Assembly: GCA_032718565.1 (NCBI GenBank)
Contig: JAVGVS010000040.1
Coordinates: 2,922,027 to 2,986,026, forward strand
Source of the DNA: Distichodus sexfasciatus
Taxonomy: Eukaryota; Chordata; Actinopteri; Characiformes; Distichodontidae
Direction: 5' to 3'
Length of the DNA stretch: 64,000 nucleotides
Shown here: in pieces, positions 1 to 11,719 of the stretch
Position numbering within the stretch: position 1 is the first letter of the stretch
Layout of the letters: every line of letters starts with the position of its first letter
Position numbers and translations under genes: made by a program
Notes under the pieces: model-generated
Told to the model about the DNA's origin: nothing
The model's database searches: none
The model's input: the letters and a program-made list of their open reading frames with translations, nothing else

Positions 1-560
1 TCTTGTGGTGACTTTGTTCCTGAGATGAGCTTAACTTTAAGTTCAGCAACCAAACACCAATGTTGATGAGTTAAAAATAGCGATGCTACTAACATAGCTA
101 CTTGACAGGGATATAACATATCAATACGCTACAAAAATACAACTAAATTTCTCATTTTAAACCAGCAAGTGTTATGACAACAAGTATCTTGAAGCTAGAA
201 AATCTACCATTTAAAAGTAGCGTCCCAGGCACTGCCAAATGCTGTTTAACTCGAGCGAAGCGGGTTTATGCCAACTTCAGGTTCTCCACGTTGTTTGTCA
301 GTGTCAGAAATGTGCATGACTCGACATCCTAACCAGCCTAAATCAAGTCTGGGTGTTTCAGACGGAAGCTGCCTGTCCATGTTTGTCCTAGAACGCTTCC
401 GTCAAATGAGAGCGGCTGCTCGGCTGAGCACGAGCTCTAGCCTGCTTAGTCAAAACGAGCAGCTGCTGATTTTTTTTTCTCAGCCGCCATCTCAGTCTGT
501 CTTGTTTTGATTCCTCTCCGAAAGTGACATGTCAAAGCCAAAAGTAACGAGAATATAAAC
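1..560. other. no gene recognised
   Basis: Mixed-composition DNA with no ORF, splice pattern or repeat that I can support. Confidence 0.4.
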
Positions 561-699
561 CTAGGAGTTTCTATAGCAACCAAGCCACGTCTGTTTGTCG
601 CAGCTGCTTCTAAAATACGAAGCGTTTTTTGTGTCTGATGAACGCACCACGTCTGTCTCGGGGGGTAGAACGCACCTGAGGGGGAGAAAGAAAAAAAAA

Positions 700-955
700 A
701 CGGCGAGGGAGGAAAGTAATTGTTTTGCCTGATTTGATGCACTTTCATTCGGCTTCGCTGTGACGGATATTTGCGCTAAATGCCTCAGAGTTTGCCGTCG
801 CTGCTCCTCTAATCCAAGCCACTGTTGGATGTTTTCTCCCCATTCGTTTATCCGTGAATATAGGCGTGATTCTTGTTGACGCTTTCCAATTAATTCCAGT
901 CGGTTCAACAACTGGCGTTTGCTTGATCTGTTGACTTTCTCGGGTTGGGTAAATT
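700..955 (-). other. unidentified open reading frame, possible minus-strand exon
   Basis: On the minus strand a frame stays open from about 955 to 702 without an ATG. It includes KRQLLNRLELIGKRQQESRL and, further on, INEWGENIQQWLGLEEQRRQ. It looks like an amphipathic helical protein segment rather than low-complexity sequence. I do not recognise the family. A likely acceptor (aaaacag) lies upstream on the minus strand, but no clear GT donor follows. It could be an exon of a neighbouring gene, an unrecognised transposon fragment or chance. Confidence 0.25.
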
Positions 956-3436
956 CACTGTTTTAGATTTTGTTCATTTTCCTTTTGCTAGGCCTAATTA
1001 TCTTTGACGTTGATGAAATTTGTGTTTTTGCCTCTTACCACTTGCTTCAAACACTGACTTTTAAAAATGTAATCTGTTTTGTCTACTCCTGCCCCTCCTC
1101 TTGCGAAGAATGAACCCAGTCGGTGTGACCCAGTTTGTTTTTAACTAGTCCCTAAGCGCCAACCGAGGCGGCGCGACGTGAACGCAAGTGAGAACCGGAG
1201 CGTCATTGCCGCTTACGCCGAGGCAGTTTGTTCCGCTTATTAGTGCCAGCGGAAAAAACGAATAGTTTGACCCAGACGCATGTTAATATTATGCAATGAG
1301 CTGACAGGAGGCGGTTCGACTTAAGGAACCCTGCACCCGGTGACAGCTTTGGGGAGGTTTTGGGGGATGGGTTAGTTAGTGGATTGAGGCTGCCGGTCCC
1401 TGGCAGCCATGTTTGGAAGTGATAATGCGGAGGGAATGGTTTGAATGTAGTACGAAAATGGAGAAGGGGGTGGGGGTAATTCTTGTTCATTACCTACTTT
1501 TTGTTGAGCAGGTTCCCTCCCATTCAGCTTTCCCTTTGATCATAAGGACCTGATTTTTTATTCCCAGGAGATGAGACAGCACCAAATTGCTGACCTGGAG
1601 ACCCGGACTGGGCAATTTGTCATCATTTTAGAGAGCTGTGTGTGTGTGTGTGTAAAATGCGAGGTTTCAGATTCTGAAAATTTTGGTCGTATTCTAGACT
1701 TGCAGCACCAAATTAGTCATCGTAGCGTCTGTAGGAATGCCTTTGTTTTTGTAGATATCAAGCTGGTTAGAAGGTGTCTGGAGTCTCAGATAAAAACACA
1801 GTCATGTCTTGTCCAATGATAAGACTGGAATCAGCCATAACATTATGACTAGGGGTGTAACAAAACCTTGATCTATATCTACACACTTATTCAATGATCA
1901 CCAAGCCCAAAGTATCAGTCCAACATGAAAACATCAATCAGACATCATACACTGGATCCTGAATTGAGTTGAATTGAAATTGCATTGTAGCAGCCTTTTT
2001 TGGTTTGCTGCAAGCTCATATTTTCACATGCAAATTAGGGTTTTCAGGGCAAACTTGCAGTGAACTTCTAGCAAACTTTGTGCACATTTGTCACCAAAAT
2101 TTCACAAGTTTGTCATTACTGGGATTTTTTTATGGCGAATACGTTGGTCACTGGTGGCAGTTTGCCAGAATATTGCTTAAAGTTTGCTACTAGTGACTGA
2201 CAACAGCAAACTTGTGGCTACATATTCTGGAAAACTCCACTGTTTGCCACAAATCTGCCACAAGCATTTTGTTTTCGTAAAGGAGGATTTGAATCAGGCA
2301 ATTGGCGTGTTACGAGTTTCAACGTTTGATTACCGTGCCTTCTATTTGTGCATTTTGCAAAGCCAGGAAAGCCAGCTATCTTTTAATTGCACTTTTAACT
2401 GAACAGATTTAATGGTTCCCAATCTCTTTTTTCTAATATTTAAAATAGGAAGCCATCTTCTTAGTGCATGATAAATCTGGGAGACGCGGCTCTATTACTC
2501 TCCCGCACGAAAGATAATTATCAAACGATATTCCAGACGACTCTCTGTGGCGCACGTCTAACCGAATAACGGCCGGGAGAATCGCATGATTGTTTTAAAT
2601 CGTGTGCTGGGAGATGTGCGTTAGTTAATATTTTAAAGGTTTGGCGGATGAAAGGTTAGAGATAGCTGGTGTGTTATTTTACTTTCACATATTTGCAAAC
2701 TTTATAAAGCTTTGATGAGTGTTATGAAGTTAGGGGAGGTTCAAATATGTGAGGAAAGTTTAATTTGAAGCCGATCTGTGACGGAAGACGAAATGACCTG
2801 GGCAGAGTAAAGGTCAGGCGTTTATAATATTAGGACGTGCTGGACGCACACAGAGCGAGGAATTGAGGAGGAGTAAGAGGAGGAGGAGGTGAGGTGAGGG
2901 AACTGATTGATTCCGCATTAGAAATTAGTGGAACGGCCTGCGGTGTGCAGCGAAGCCCCACAGGATCTGGAGGAAATGAATTCCATCCAAATTTTATTTC
3001 CTGTGTGTGGGCAAGCATTATTTTTTATTTTTCTGTAACGACCCAGGCGAAATGATTTTCTCCAAATGTCGGCCAGCCCCGAAGAAAGGTTATTGCGTAC
3101 TTAACATTTAATATCGGAAAGGTACGTTTGAGTCATAAGTGCAGAGCCTAATTTTTTGCTCCACGTATATCTGAAGCTCGGCTCTGCCTATTATGATCTT
3201 GTGTAAGTAAATGTGTTTGTGTCAGTGTGTGTGTGTTTTTGTGTATGTGTGTGCACACTTGTCATTGTCGATCATCCCATACATTTCACTGTATTATTAT
3301 ACACTCTCTTTACGCTCTCTCGTAGATTTGGTGGTCTGAATAATCAAAATAAATACGATTGGAATAATAATAATAAAAAGGCTTCATGGGGAGAGTCTGT
3401 TTCCTAGCAACATGAAAAGGGGGCTGCCATCTAGGC

Positions 3437-3471
<35 letters not shown>

Positions 3472-3761
3472 ATGGAGCTAATCCATACCTTTTGGGGTGA
3501 TCAAAAAGCTCATAGAGGAGAGCGACTGGATCTAGGCTGTAGAATGAAAATGTTGAACTTTAAGCTGTGTCCTGCTAACATCTAGAAACCCAGATCCCCA
3601 CTGCGTTGGAAACAGCGTTAAGCATCGTGTAGAGCCACATGTCAACCGTCGTTAAAATTCACGTTTAATAGGGGCGTAAATCACAACTTTAATCATAATA
3701 CACCCAATCACCTTCATTCATCTAAAATCACAAAAAATCAATAAAATATCATTTGACATTT
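956..3761. other. upstream noncoding DNA with short repeats
   Basis: Holds short GT runs (1640-1652, 3223-3255, 3439-3471), a fragment resembling the end of the 39.4-40.2 kb repeat (about 1828-1848), a hAT-like start (TAGGGGTGTAAC near 1851), and a repetitive CAAACTT/TTTGCC block at about 2030-2270. No coding exon was seen. Confidence 0.4.
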
Positions 3762-3764
3762 TTA

Positions 3765-4706
3765 GGGCCTGTCCCCACCAAATGTGTTTTTTACGCTGGC
3801 AGCAGTCAAAGCCTCATTTCCAGAGCACTTTCTCGCACTTCTCTCAGGGTTTGTTGTTGCTAAGTTACAAAAAGCGTCATCGCGGCACTTCCACGTTCCT
3901 TCCTATTTCATGGAAATATTGTAACGTGTTCCTTTGAGATCGGTAGTTGAAGTGAAAGTGAGTGATTATTTGTCATTGTGAACACGCCATTGTTATTGTT
4001 AATACAGCACTACAACGAAATGTATTCTGTACGACCCATCCGCGAAGAGCAGTGGGTACAAAAGGGCAGCGCCGAGCAGCAGTGCTTGGGAACGGGACCT
4101 TGCTCATGAGTACCTCAGTGGTAACTTTACTGGCCCTGATAAACCTGTGACCTCTTGATCACGGGGAAGGAATAATCACTCCCCATACCCCAGCCTGCAA
4201 AGACCGAATATAAAGTCGATATAGTTAAAAGAGATTATCTTTACAACGGAGAGAAATCACAGAATCACATCACATCACAGCGTTTGAACTAGATACTCAC
4301 ATGTCTTGGAGACGTAGAGATTGCACCCGCATGAGATAAACCGTGCAAGTAAACAGCTGGGAGACTAGCACTGATTAGAGGTTTTGATCACATCATTTTT
4401 TGCCTTATTCGAACTGTGGAAATAAAGCCAAAATATGCTTCTCCAGCTGCTCCAGAGTTCTTGACTGCGTATGTTCCGCCCCTTCCTCAATTTTGATTAA
4501 GAAAAGAGAGAAATTTGATGCCATTGACGAGCCTATAAGTTGAAACGCCTAAAAGTTGAACGGGATTTCAACTTGAAGCGCTGTGAGTGCTGCAGGAAAA
4601 AAGTCTCCACCAATGTCTTTTTTTCTGCTGAAGGTGGAAGCTCATTAGATTTGTATTAAAACTAGGCGCTGCCAGCGTAAAAACAGCATTTGATGGACAC
4701 AGGCCC
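3765..4706. mobile_element. Harbinger-like MITE with TTA target duplication, carrying a SINE
   Basis: The ends are inverted: GGGCCTGTCCCCACC at the left and GGACACAGGCCC at the right, with TTA at 3762-3764 and 4707-4709. The inner parts also pair (ACGCTGGCAGC against GCTGCCAGCGT). A reversed copy of SINE family 1 sits at about 3947-4175. The 3-bp TWA duplication and GGG terminus suggest PIF/Harbinger; no transposase is present. Confidence 0.65.
3945..4175 (-). mobile_element. SINE family 1 (tRNA-derived), reversed
   Basis: The reverse complement carries the family body: GTACTCATGAGCAAGG, CCCAAGCACTGCT and CACTGCTC...GGATGGGT. It lies inside the 3765-4706 MITE, so it inserted later. Confidence 0.6.
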
Positions 4707-5278
4707 TTATCCCTGAGCTACGAATCACAGTAGACTGAGTTATCACTCTTGATAAAAGCTGATATTCCACACTGCTTGATGTGGAATATAACAATATGTT
4801 TATATGACTGATGTTTTCATTTTGGATGGAAATTACATAACATCAACACCCAGCTTGCCGGAGATTGCAGGGACGATGGAGCGAGATGCATGTGTGAGGT
4901 TTAAACTAAACATTAGTTGCAAGTGGATAGAAACATTGCCCTATGGTGTGTTGGCGCCTGCCCAAAGTTGGTCCCACCTTGCGCCTGTAGTTCCCGGGAT
5001 AGGCCCTGGTTGGGATTGAACAGTTCAGATAATGTATAAATGAATAAATAGATACATACTGAAATCAACTTGAGGAGCCTAAAAAGACATCCATGGAGAA
5101 CATCAGACACTGGACAACAGCAAAGGGAGGTCCAGGTTTAATTATGGAGATACACAGTTATATTAAGAACGTTAGGAATGACTAATAATAGAGAACACCA
5201 GACAAGTCTGCCTCCCGGTATAGACTCTGGTCCCCAAGACTGCGGTAGGGATTAAAAGGTGCAGGTAATAAACAAAAT

Positions 5279-5380
5279 GAGGGCCTGTGTCCACCAAGCG
5301 TGTTTTTTGCGCTAATCGCAGTCTAAACCTTACTTCCAGAGCGCGTTCTTGGCACTTCTCTCAGCGCTCGTTGTTGCTAA
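5279..5380 (+). repeat. solo end of the GGGCCTG MITE family
   Basis: Starts GAGGGCCTGTGTCCACC and tracks the left arm of the 3765 element (TTCCAGAGCGCG, CACTTCTCTCAG). No right end was found nearby. A matching right end with GGACACAGGCCC then TTA occurs at about 28474-28492. Confidence 0.5.
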
Positions 5381-5931
5381 TAACTCGTAATCTCGAGATC
5401 ATGAGAAGCAAACTAATGTTAATGTGTGTCCCCTCTCGACTTGCCAGAAGGAGAATTTTAACAAAAGCGTTTAATCCCACACTGTGTTAACTCCTCATAA
5501 ATGGCAGTGTCGCTGGCCATTCCGTCTGCATTCGTCTGTTTCAATGGCGATAAAATTACACCTTATAAGTTCAATCATTTGTTTGAAAGCAAAGGCTACC
5601 ATTTTCACGTCTGGCCTAAAACCTTCCTGCACCGCTGTCATTTCTCCTTCTGCCAAACCTGCACATTACACAAAGACCTGTGTCTAGTTAGCACCAGAGC
5701 AAGACTTATTTCTTTAGGACTCACAGGTTCTAGAGAACTGATAGTTTTCATTCTGTAAAATACTGATATAGATCCTGGATTTTTTTCTTGTGTAGGTTCT
5801 AACATTTTTAATCACCAAGCTGTTTTAAAAAGTGTTTTTACACCATTGAGTCAGAAAATGGATCTGTCCCTTTGCCCACAACTTTGGCAAATGTTAACTG
5901 AAGGTTTTAGGGGTCCAAGCACGAAGTCTAA

Positions 5932-6390
5932 GGGTGTTTTCACACCTGGTCCGTTTCAGCCCTTAAAGCAAATTCAGCATTGTTTGCGTATATGTGAACA
6001 TGCCAAACATTCTCAGACCCCTCTGAAGCGAACTGAATTGAGACCACTTCTGGAGGTGGTCTCAGTCCGGATCACTGTAAGTCCGCACGGTTCGGTTAAC
6101 TCGCGCCATACGATCACAAAGCGCTCCTGGTTCGCTTCGACAGTTTTTTGTTTGAAGTGAAAACTACCCAGAATGCAAAGGCAGGTCTGAGAGCTCCATA
6201 AGAATTACGATGAACAGAAAAAAGGATTGAGGCCCCATCTGAGCTGAAGGAGCAGAGAACTGAGTCCCCTTAAATGAACTCACAGTGTGAACATAAAGAG
6301 AAATGAGTTCCCTTTCTGTTGGTCCACTTTAGACCACTTCTAGAGGACTGAGTTCGGTTCCTTTAAAGAGGACTATATGTGAAAACACCC
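5932..6390. mobile_element. Harbinger-like MITE, 459 bp, TAA duplication
   Basis: Inverted termini GGGTGTTTTCACA and TGTGAAAACACCC, flanked by TAA at 5929-5931 and 6391-6393. An internal GAGACCACTTCTGGAGGTGG hairpin is present. There is no coding capacity for a transposase. Confidence 0.7.
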
Positions 6391-6393
6391 TAA

Positions 6394-7870
6394 TTCAAAG
6401 TAAAGTGAACCCCTCGGACACCATTCGTCCGATTCTTGCAAAACTTTGCATTCTTCTATTTAGGCTCTGTCTAGGCAAAATGTTGTGTAGAGAATTTTGA
6501 TTGTACAAAGCGCTACAAAGTTGTGCATCAATTCATATTCTATGTGTGTACCCATAATCACTCTAAAACCTAAATCTTCTCAAATATACGTAAAAAACTA
6601 AACCAAACTTGGTAAACTTCATGTACACTCCCAGCTTTGGAGACCAGCCAAATCTGGTCAATGGGGGCGCTATAAATGAACCATGTTAATATCTCTAGAG
6701 CCGCTCAAGATAAAAATCTGAAATTTGGTATGGATTTAAAGAAAATTCTGCTGCTAGCTGAAAACCTTTAGTGGACATAGGTTCTTGTTGCCAAGGGCAG
6801 TATAATAATCATTTCATTACAAATTTACTTCTGAATGCAGCAGTGTTCTATGCGTTTGTTGTGCCAATTTCGTGAAAAAAACTGTTTTCATTGGACCAAA
6901 ATGGCTTTTGCCTGGAGTTCCCTTCTTTCTCAATGTAAGCGATCATTATCATAATCCCGAGATGACTCCTGCCAACTTCTCTTCCTGACAGTTCAGGAAA
7001 AGTCATGTCGCTTGGGTTCCCGCCACCCGCCGGCCCCCGCGCCTCTTCTGAGTTTCTTAATTAGCTCTCGACCAACTTTTGATTGACACAGTCTCAAGTA
7101 GGTGACCCTGGGAGATTTCCAGAGCACCAGCCGAAGAACAAACAGCCTCCGTGACCTTTTCCCCATCATCCGGGCCTACACCCGGAGACGAGCCGGCTTC
7201 CTTTTATTAATCAGAAAAAGAGAAACGAAAGGAAATCCAGAAAGCTGCGGCACCTGGAGAAAGTCTTTATTCAAAGTATTAATTCACTTAAAGACGATGA
7301 TTGGTATGTTACTGAAAGGAGGATAAAAGGACGGGTCGGCTAAATCGACAAAAGCCAGTGTGAAAGAAATTGAATTGGTTCATAAGAGCGAGACCCACGG
7401 TGACGGAGTTCTCGCAGCGTTCCCGACGGCGACGGCTTTACTTTTAATTAGTTTTTAGCAATTTAGCTGGAATTAACTAGATTGGGAAGGACAAGAAGTA
7501 AGACGTTTGATCAGTAACTCATTTGTTCTTCACATTAAAACCAAACCCAAAACTCCCAAAATGTCTTTTTCAGTCTTCATTTTTAGCAATTTAGCTGGCA
7601 AAAAGCAGACTGAGATTGAGCATATTTCAGATCAGAAACCTATGGGCCCTGTACACACGTAGCCGGGTATTTTTTCTCCTGCGTTTTCAAAAGTAACTCC
7701 ACACATGAGCCTGTTTATAAAAATATCCCTGTACACACGAATCTGAATAAATAATGCCATCAAGAGCTGCGTGTTGACTACCTGGGCCTACCTGCTACCA
7801 GTTCGCGCTGGGGGGAAATGGGGCACTGCTTCACAGCATCAAGCATCACCACTTCCAATTGATGTCCAGT
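6394..7870. other. noncoding DNA with repeat fragments
   Basis: 6600-6960 carries a GGGGGCGCTATAAAT motif common in fish repeats. 7645-7760 has fragments of the GGGCCTG-type element (GGGCCCTGTACACACG, AAAAATATCC). No exon was recognised. Confidence 0.35.
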
Positions 7871-7871
7871 T

Positions 7872-8260
7872 CACACACACACACTCACACACACTCACAC
7901 ACTCACACACACACACACACACTCACACACACACACACACACACAATAATAATAATAATACAGTCTTGTATTATTATCTTTGTGAGGTCTTTCCATAGGC
8001 TCTCATAATGACTAGATGTATATAATTTTACACCTACACCTACACCTAACCCTAACCTTAACCTCAGTAACCAAAAGCACATCTTTTACCTCTTTTAGTT
8101 TCTCAAATAAAACAAGCACATTTTCTATAAAGTCATTTCTCCCTTATGGGACCCTCTCTCAAATGTCCCTAACAAAGCCCAAAAAACAGATAAAAGTGAT
8201 TTTAGGGGACAAAAAGGTCTCTACAACGCGATAAATACATGGACACACATGCATGCACAC
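7872..8260. repeat. (CA)n-linked dispersed repeat with telomere-like CCTAAC units
   Basis: A (CA/CTCACA)n tract at 7872-7945 leads into TTGTGAGGTCTTTCCATAG, then CACCTAACCCTAACC at about 8040-8060, CCTCTTTTAGTTTCTC and another CA-rich end. The same order recurs at 36820-37035, and part of it at 63760-63870, so it is a mobile or dispersed unit rather than a telomere. Confidence 0.6.
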
Positions 8261-9260
8261 GTGGGTTGCTAGTGGAGTGTGTTTAGTGGTTATTATTATT
8301 ACATTATTATGATTATTATGATTATTATTATTATTATTATTATTGATATATATTGTTATGGTTATTTTTATTATTATTGTATATACATGGGTGCATATTA
8401 TAATATGAGGTATTCATTAATTTATTTATTTTGATTTATTTTCTTACTTATTGACTACTATATTAAATGATTTAATGGGAAAAAATGTCAGCCTTTGAAG
8501 AACAATGTAACCCATTTAAGACCTTTTTTTTTTTCCTTAACCAGAACTTCCAAGCCAGACCTGTTGTGTTTTCTGTCCTGTCAGCTTTGGTCTTTGTCTT
8601 AAATTCATACATAGTCCTGTCTTGGTTCTTGCTTGTCTGTCAATCTGTTTAGTTTCGTTATTTGCCCCCCTCTTTTACTTCTAGCTTATTTATTTATTTA
8701 TTTATTTATTTTTGTTTTGTATCATTTTGTTTGTTTTTTGTTTGTTTGCTTGTTTTTTGTTCCTTTTTTTCTCTCGCTCTTCCCTCTTTTTTTCTCTCTT
8801 TCATGCCCTCCTCAATTATGTGACGTTCAGTTGAGTGATTGTGCATGTCTATTCTTTAATTGTTGCATCATTTGGGTATTGTACACAAATGAAACTTGTA
8901 CTGTACTGGAAGTTGTCCTCCGAAGAGGGGTGATGATGGTGGGCTTAAAAAAAAGAAGAGCTGTGTAGAACTGCGTCGGCCACTCAGAATCCTGAAAAAA
9001 ATGAGGAATTACATCCAGTTGCTTGGTAAACAATGGTGAATAGAGGGAGCTTTTGTGTGACAGAGAAGTGGAGTTACTTTTAAACATTAGCAGCTGGAAA
9101 CAAGCACAAACAGCTTGAATAAGAGAGATGAGAGTCTCTGCTCTGACAGTATCCATCTTCAACATGAAGAAACCTCACACACCCAACGCTAACGATTTCT
9201 GCCATGAACCTAACGCTCTGTTTTCCCTATCGACACATAGTCACTGAAGCCTGAGCTTTC
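8261..9260. repeat. AT-rich and T-rich simple-sequence DNA
   Basis: TTA/TTAT repeats at 8290-8345 and a TTTA run and T-rich stretch at 8680-8800. The remainder is unremarkable, with no exon seen. Confidence 0.5.
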
Positions 9261-9269
9261 AAAAATAGC

Positions 9270-10093
9270 TGTAGTAATAAAAGAAGAAATAAATACACCA
9301 AGATTGAGAGGGTGTTAGAAAGATATGGATTAATTGCAGAAAATAGAAGAGGCAAGAGAGAGAAAGAAAGATAAACCAAGGAAAGAGAAGAAGAAAAGAT
9401 ATACAGAGAATTAAAGATTGAAAGTAAAATTGAATAAAAAGTAAAAAGAGAAAACAAAAGTAGGATGAGAGCAAAAGACTGAGACTGAAGACAGAGAAAA
9501 AGAATGCAGGGAGTGAGAGAAATAGAATGAGAGGAAGATGAAGAGCGGAAATAAATGAAAACAGGGGCATGAACGAGAGACGCAGAAAGCGCTTAGAGAG
9601 AAGCAGACAAAGTAGATGAAATATATAGATTGAAAGAGAGAGAGAAAATATGGAAAAGAGAGAGAAATGTACGGACAAAAAGACTGCAAAGACTGATACA
9701 GAAGAAGAAAGAAGGAGAGAACAGATAAAAGGAGGAGGAGAAGAAGAGGTTATATCACGTGTTTTTTTCTCCAGTTGATGAGTCGCGGTGTACACAGCTC
9801 TTACTGATGCTTAACATGCTGCCAGAAGCAACAGAGCCGCAGGGTTTTATATCAGTCTCATGGGATTCTTTTTCAGCAGCCGCCTCTTCCACACCTCCCC
9901 CCTCTTCTCCTCTTTCTCTCCCGCCTTCTTTCTCTCTCGGAGATGGACAGAATGAAGTGGAGAAAAGCCAAGCACCTGCTGTCATCATGCTAATGAAGGA
10001 GCCAGAGCCTTTGTGGAGAGGCCAGGTGAATAATGAGAGAAAGAGTGATGGGAGGAGGAGGAGGAGAAGAAGTAGAAGAAGAAGAAGAAGAAG

Positions 10094-10125
<32 letters not shown>

Positions 10126-10685
10126 GAAGAAGAAGAAGAAGAAGAAGAAGAAGAAGATATATGAAGAAAGAATAATTTGAGAGCAAGATAGAGAGATTAA
10201 ATCAGAAAATAGAAGAGAAGGAAGAAAGAAAGACAGAATTAAAGAAAGAAAGAAATAAAATGAAAAAATATAGAAAGATAGAGAAAGGAGAAGAAAGATA
10301 GAGAGAAGACAACAGGAGCTTAATGAGAAAAGAAGCGAGACAAAGGAAAAGAGATTGGAGAGTGTTGAAGAATAGGCAGCGAAGAAGAAGAAGAAGAAGA
10401 AGAAGAAGAAGAAGAAGAAGAAATATACAGAGAAAGGTAAGGAAAGTAGAGTGATAGAGAGAAATAGATTAATAGAGCTGGCCGAGAAAAGGAAGAAAGA
10501 CAGAGAGAAAAGAGGAGGAATATGAGTAAAAGGAAAAAATAGGGAAAGAAAAGAGAGTGATGGAGAAAAATGGACTAATAGAAGAAAATCAAAACAGAAG
10601 AGAGAGGAAGAGAGAGAAGAATTGGGAGACAGAGTAGATGAAAAAAGAAGAAAAATAAAGAAGAAAATGAATAGAAAGAGTATGA

Positions 10686-10723
<38 letters not shown>

Positions 10724-10750
10724 TGGGGAGAGAGAGAGAGAGTGATTCTC
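9270..10750. repeat. 1.5-kb purine-rich tract with (GAA)n and (GA)n cores
   Basis: The plus strand is mostly A/G except for an island at about 9750-10010. (GAA)n lies at about 10060-10156 and 10380-10421, and (GA)n at 10690-10742. The polyserine, polyarginine and polyphenylalanine open frames here are artefacts of the repeat. Confidence 0.85.
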
Positions 10751-11005
10751 ATTCCTTCACTTGTCCTGGGTGAGAAGGCAGAGCAGTGGGAGGTGATGGA
10801 GGAGGGAAAGAAGGAGGAGTGGAGGAGGATATTCCCAAGGTGCTCCGCTTTACAACCAATCCGCTGCCAACCTGCTACTGCCACTATGACAACGGAGGTT
10901 AGTAAATTAGCTGCATGGCGGGGCAGGAGTTCACCTGAACTGCCCAGCAGCATCATCAGCCCACTACACTGGATCGCACAAGGTTGGCTGGACCCAGCCT
11001 GCGCC

Positions 11006-11715
11006 ACTTCATCATCCCTCCATCAATTCATCATTCATCCATCATCCTTCACTATAACTTATCTAACCCTCCCTCATCCCTTCATCATCTCTACACTATC
11101 TCTACACTACCCCTCCTCATCCCTTCACTATTCCTTCATCATCCCTCCATCTTCCATACGCATCCCTGCATCATCTCTTCATCATCCATCCATAATCACT
11201 CCATCATCCACCCACCATCCCTCCATCATACCTCCACCATCCCCACCATCCCCTCCCATCATCTCTTCATCATCCTTCCTCATCCCCTCCATCAACCATC
11301 CACCATCCCCTCCATCATCTCCTCATCATCCTTCCCTCATCCCCCCATCTTCCATACGCATCCCTCCATCACCTCTTTATAATCCCTCCCTCATCCCTCC
11401 ATCATCCTTCCCTCATCACTCCATCATCCATTCATAATCCCTCCATCATCCATCCACCATCCCTCCATCATCTCTTCATCATCCTTCCCTCATCTCTCCA
11501 CCATCCCTCCAACATCTCTTCATCATCCTTCCCTCATCCCTCCATCATCCATACACCATCCCTCCATCATCTCTTCATCATCCATCCGTAGTCCTCTCCC
11601 ATCATACTCACTATTCCTTCCACCCCATCCCTTCATCTCTTCATCGTCCCTTCATCATCATTCCCTCATCCCTCCACCATCCCTCCATCATCTCTTCATC
11701 ATCCATCCATCATTC
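11006..11715. repeat. CATC-rich minisatellite
   Basis: About 700 bp of degenerate copies built from CATCATCC, CCCTCCATC and CTCTTCATC, giving higher-order units of roughly 15-40 bp. Both open frames across it are compositional. Confidence 0.85.
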
Positions 11716-11719
11716 TTCA

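Noticed and set aside
8040..8060. CCTAAC units as an ancient chromosome end
   Set aside because: The same units recur in the same module at two other places, so they belong to a dispersed repeat.
9759..10175. 138-codon open frame ending in a long Arg/Ser run
   Set aside because: The second half is translated GAA/AGA microsatellite and the first half has no domain or splice support.
9985..11007. 340-codon minus-strand frame rich in Phe, Ser and Leu
   Set aside because: It is the complement of the purine tract; composition alone keeps it open.
10742..11437. 231-codon frame, considered as a first baiap3 exon (ATG at 10886, donor-like site at 10983)
   Set aside because: Splicing there would leave one base, but exon 1 needs two; the rest runs into the CATC minisatellite, and no family similarity was seen.
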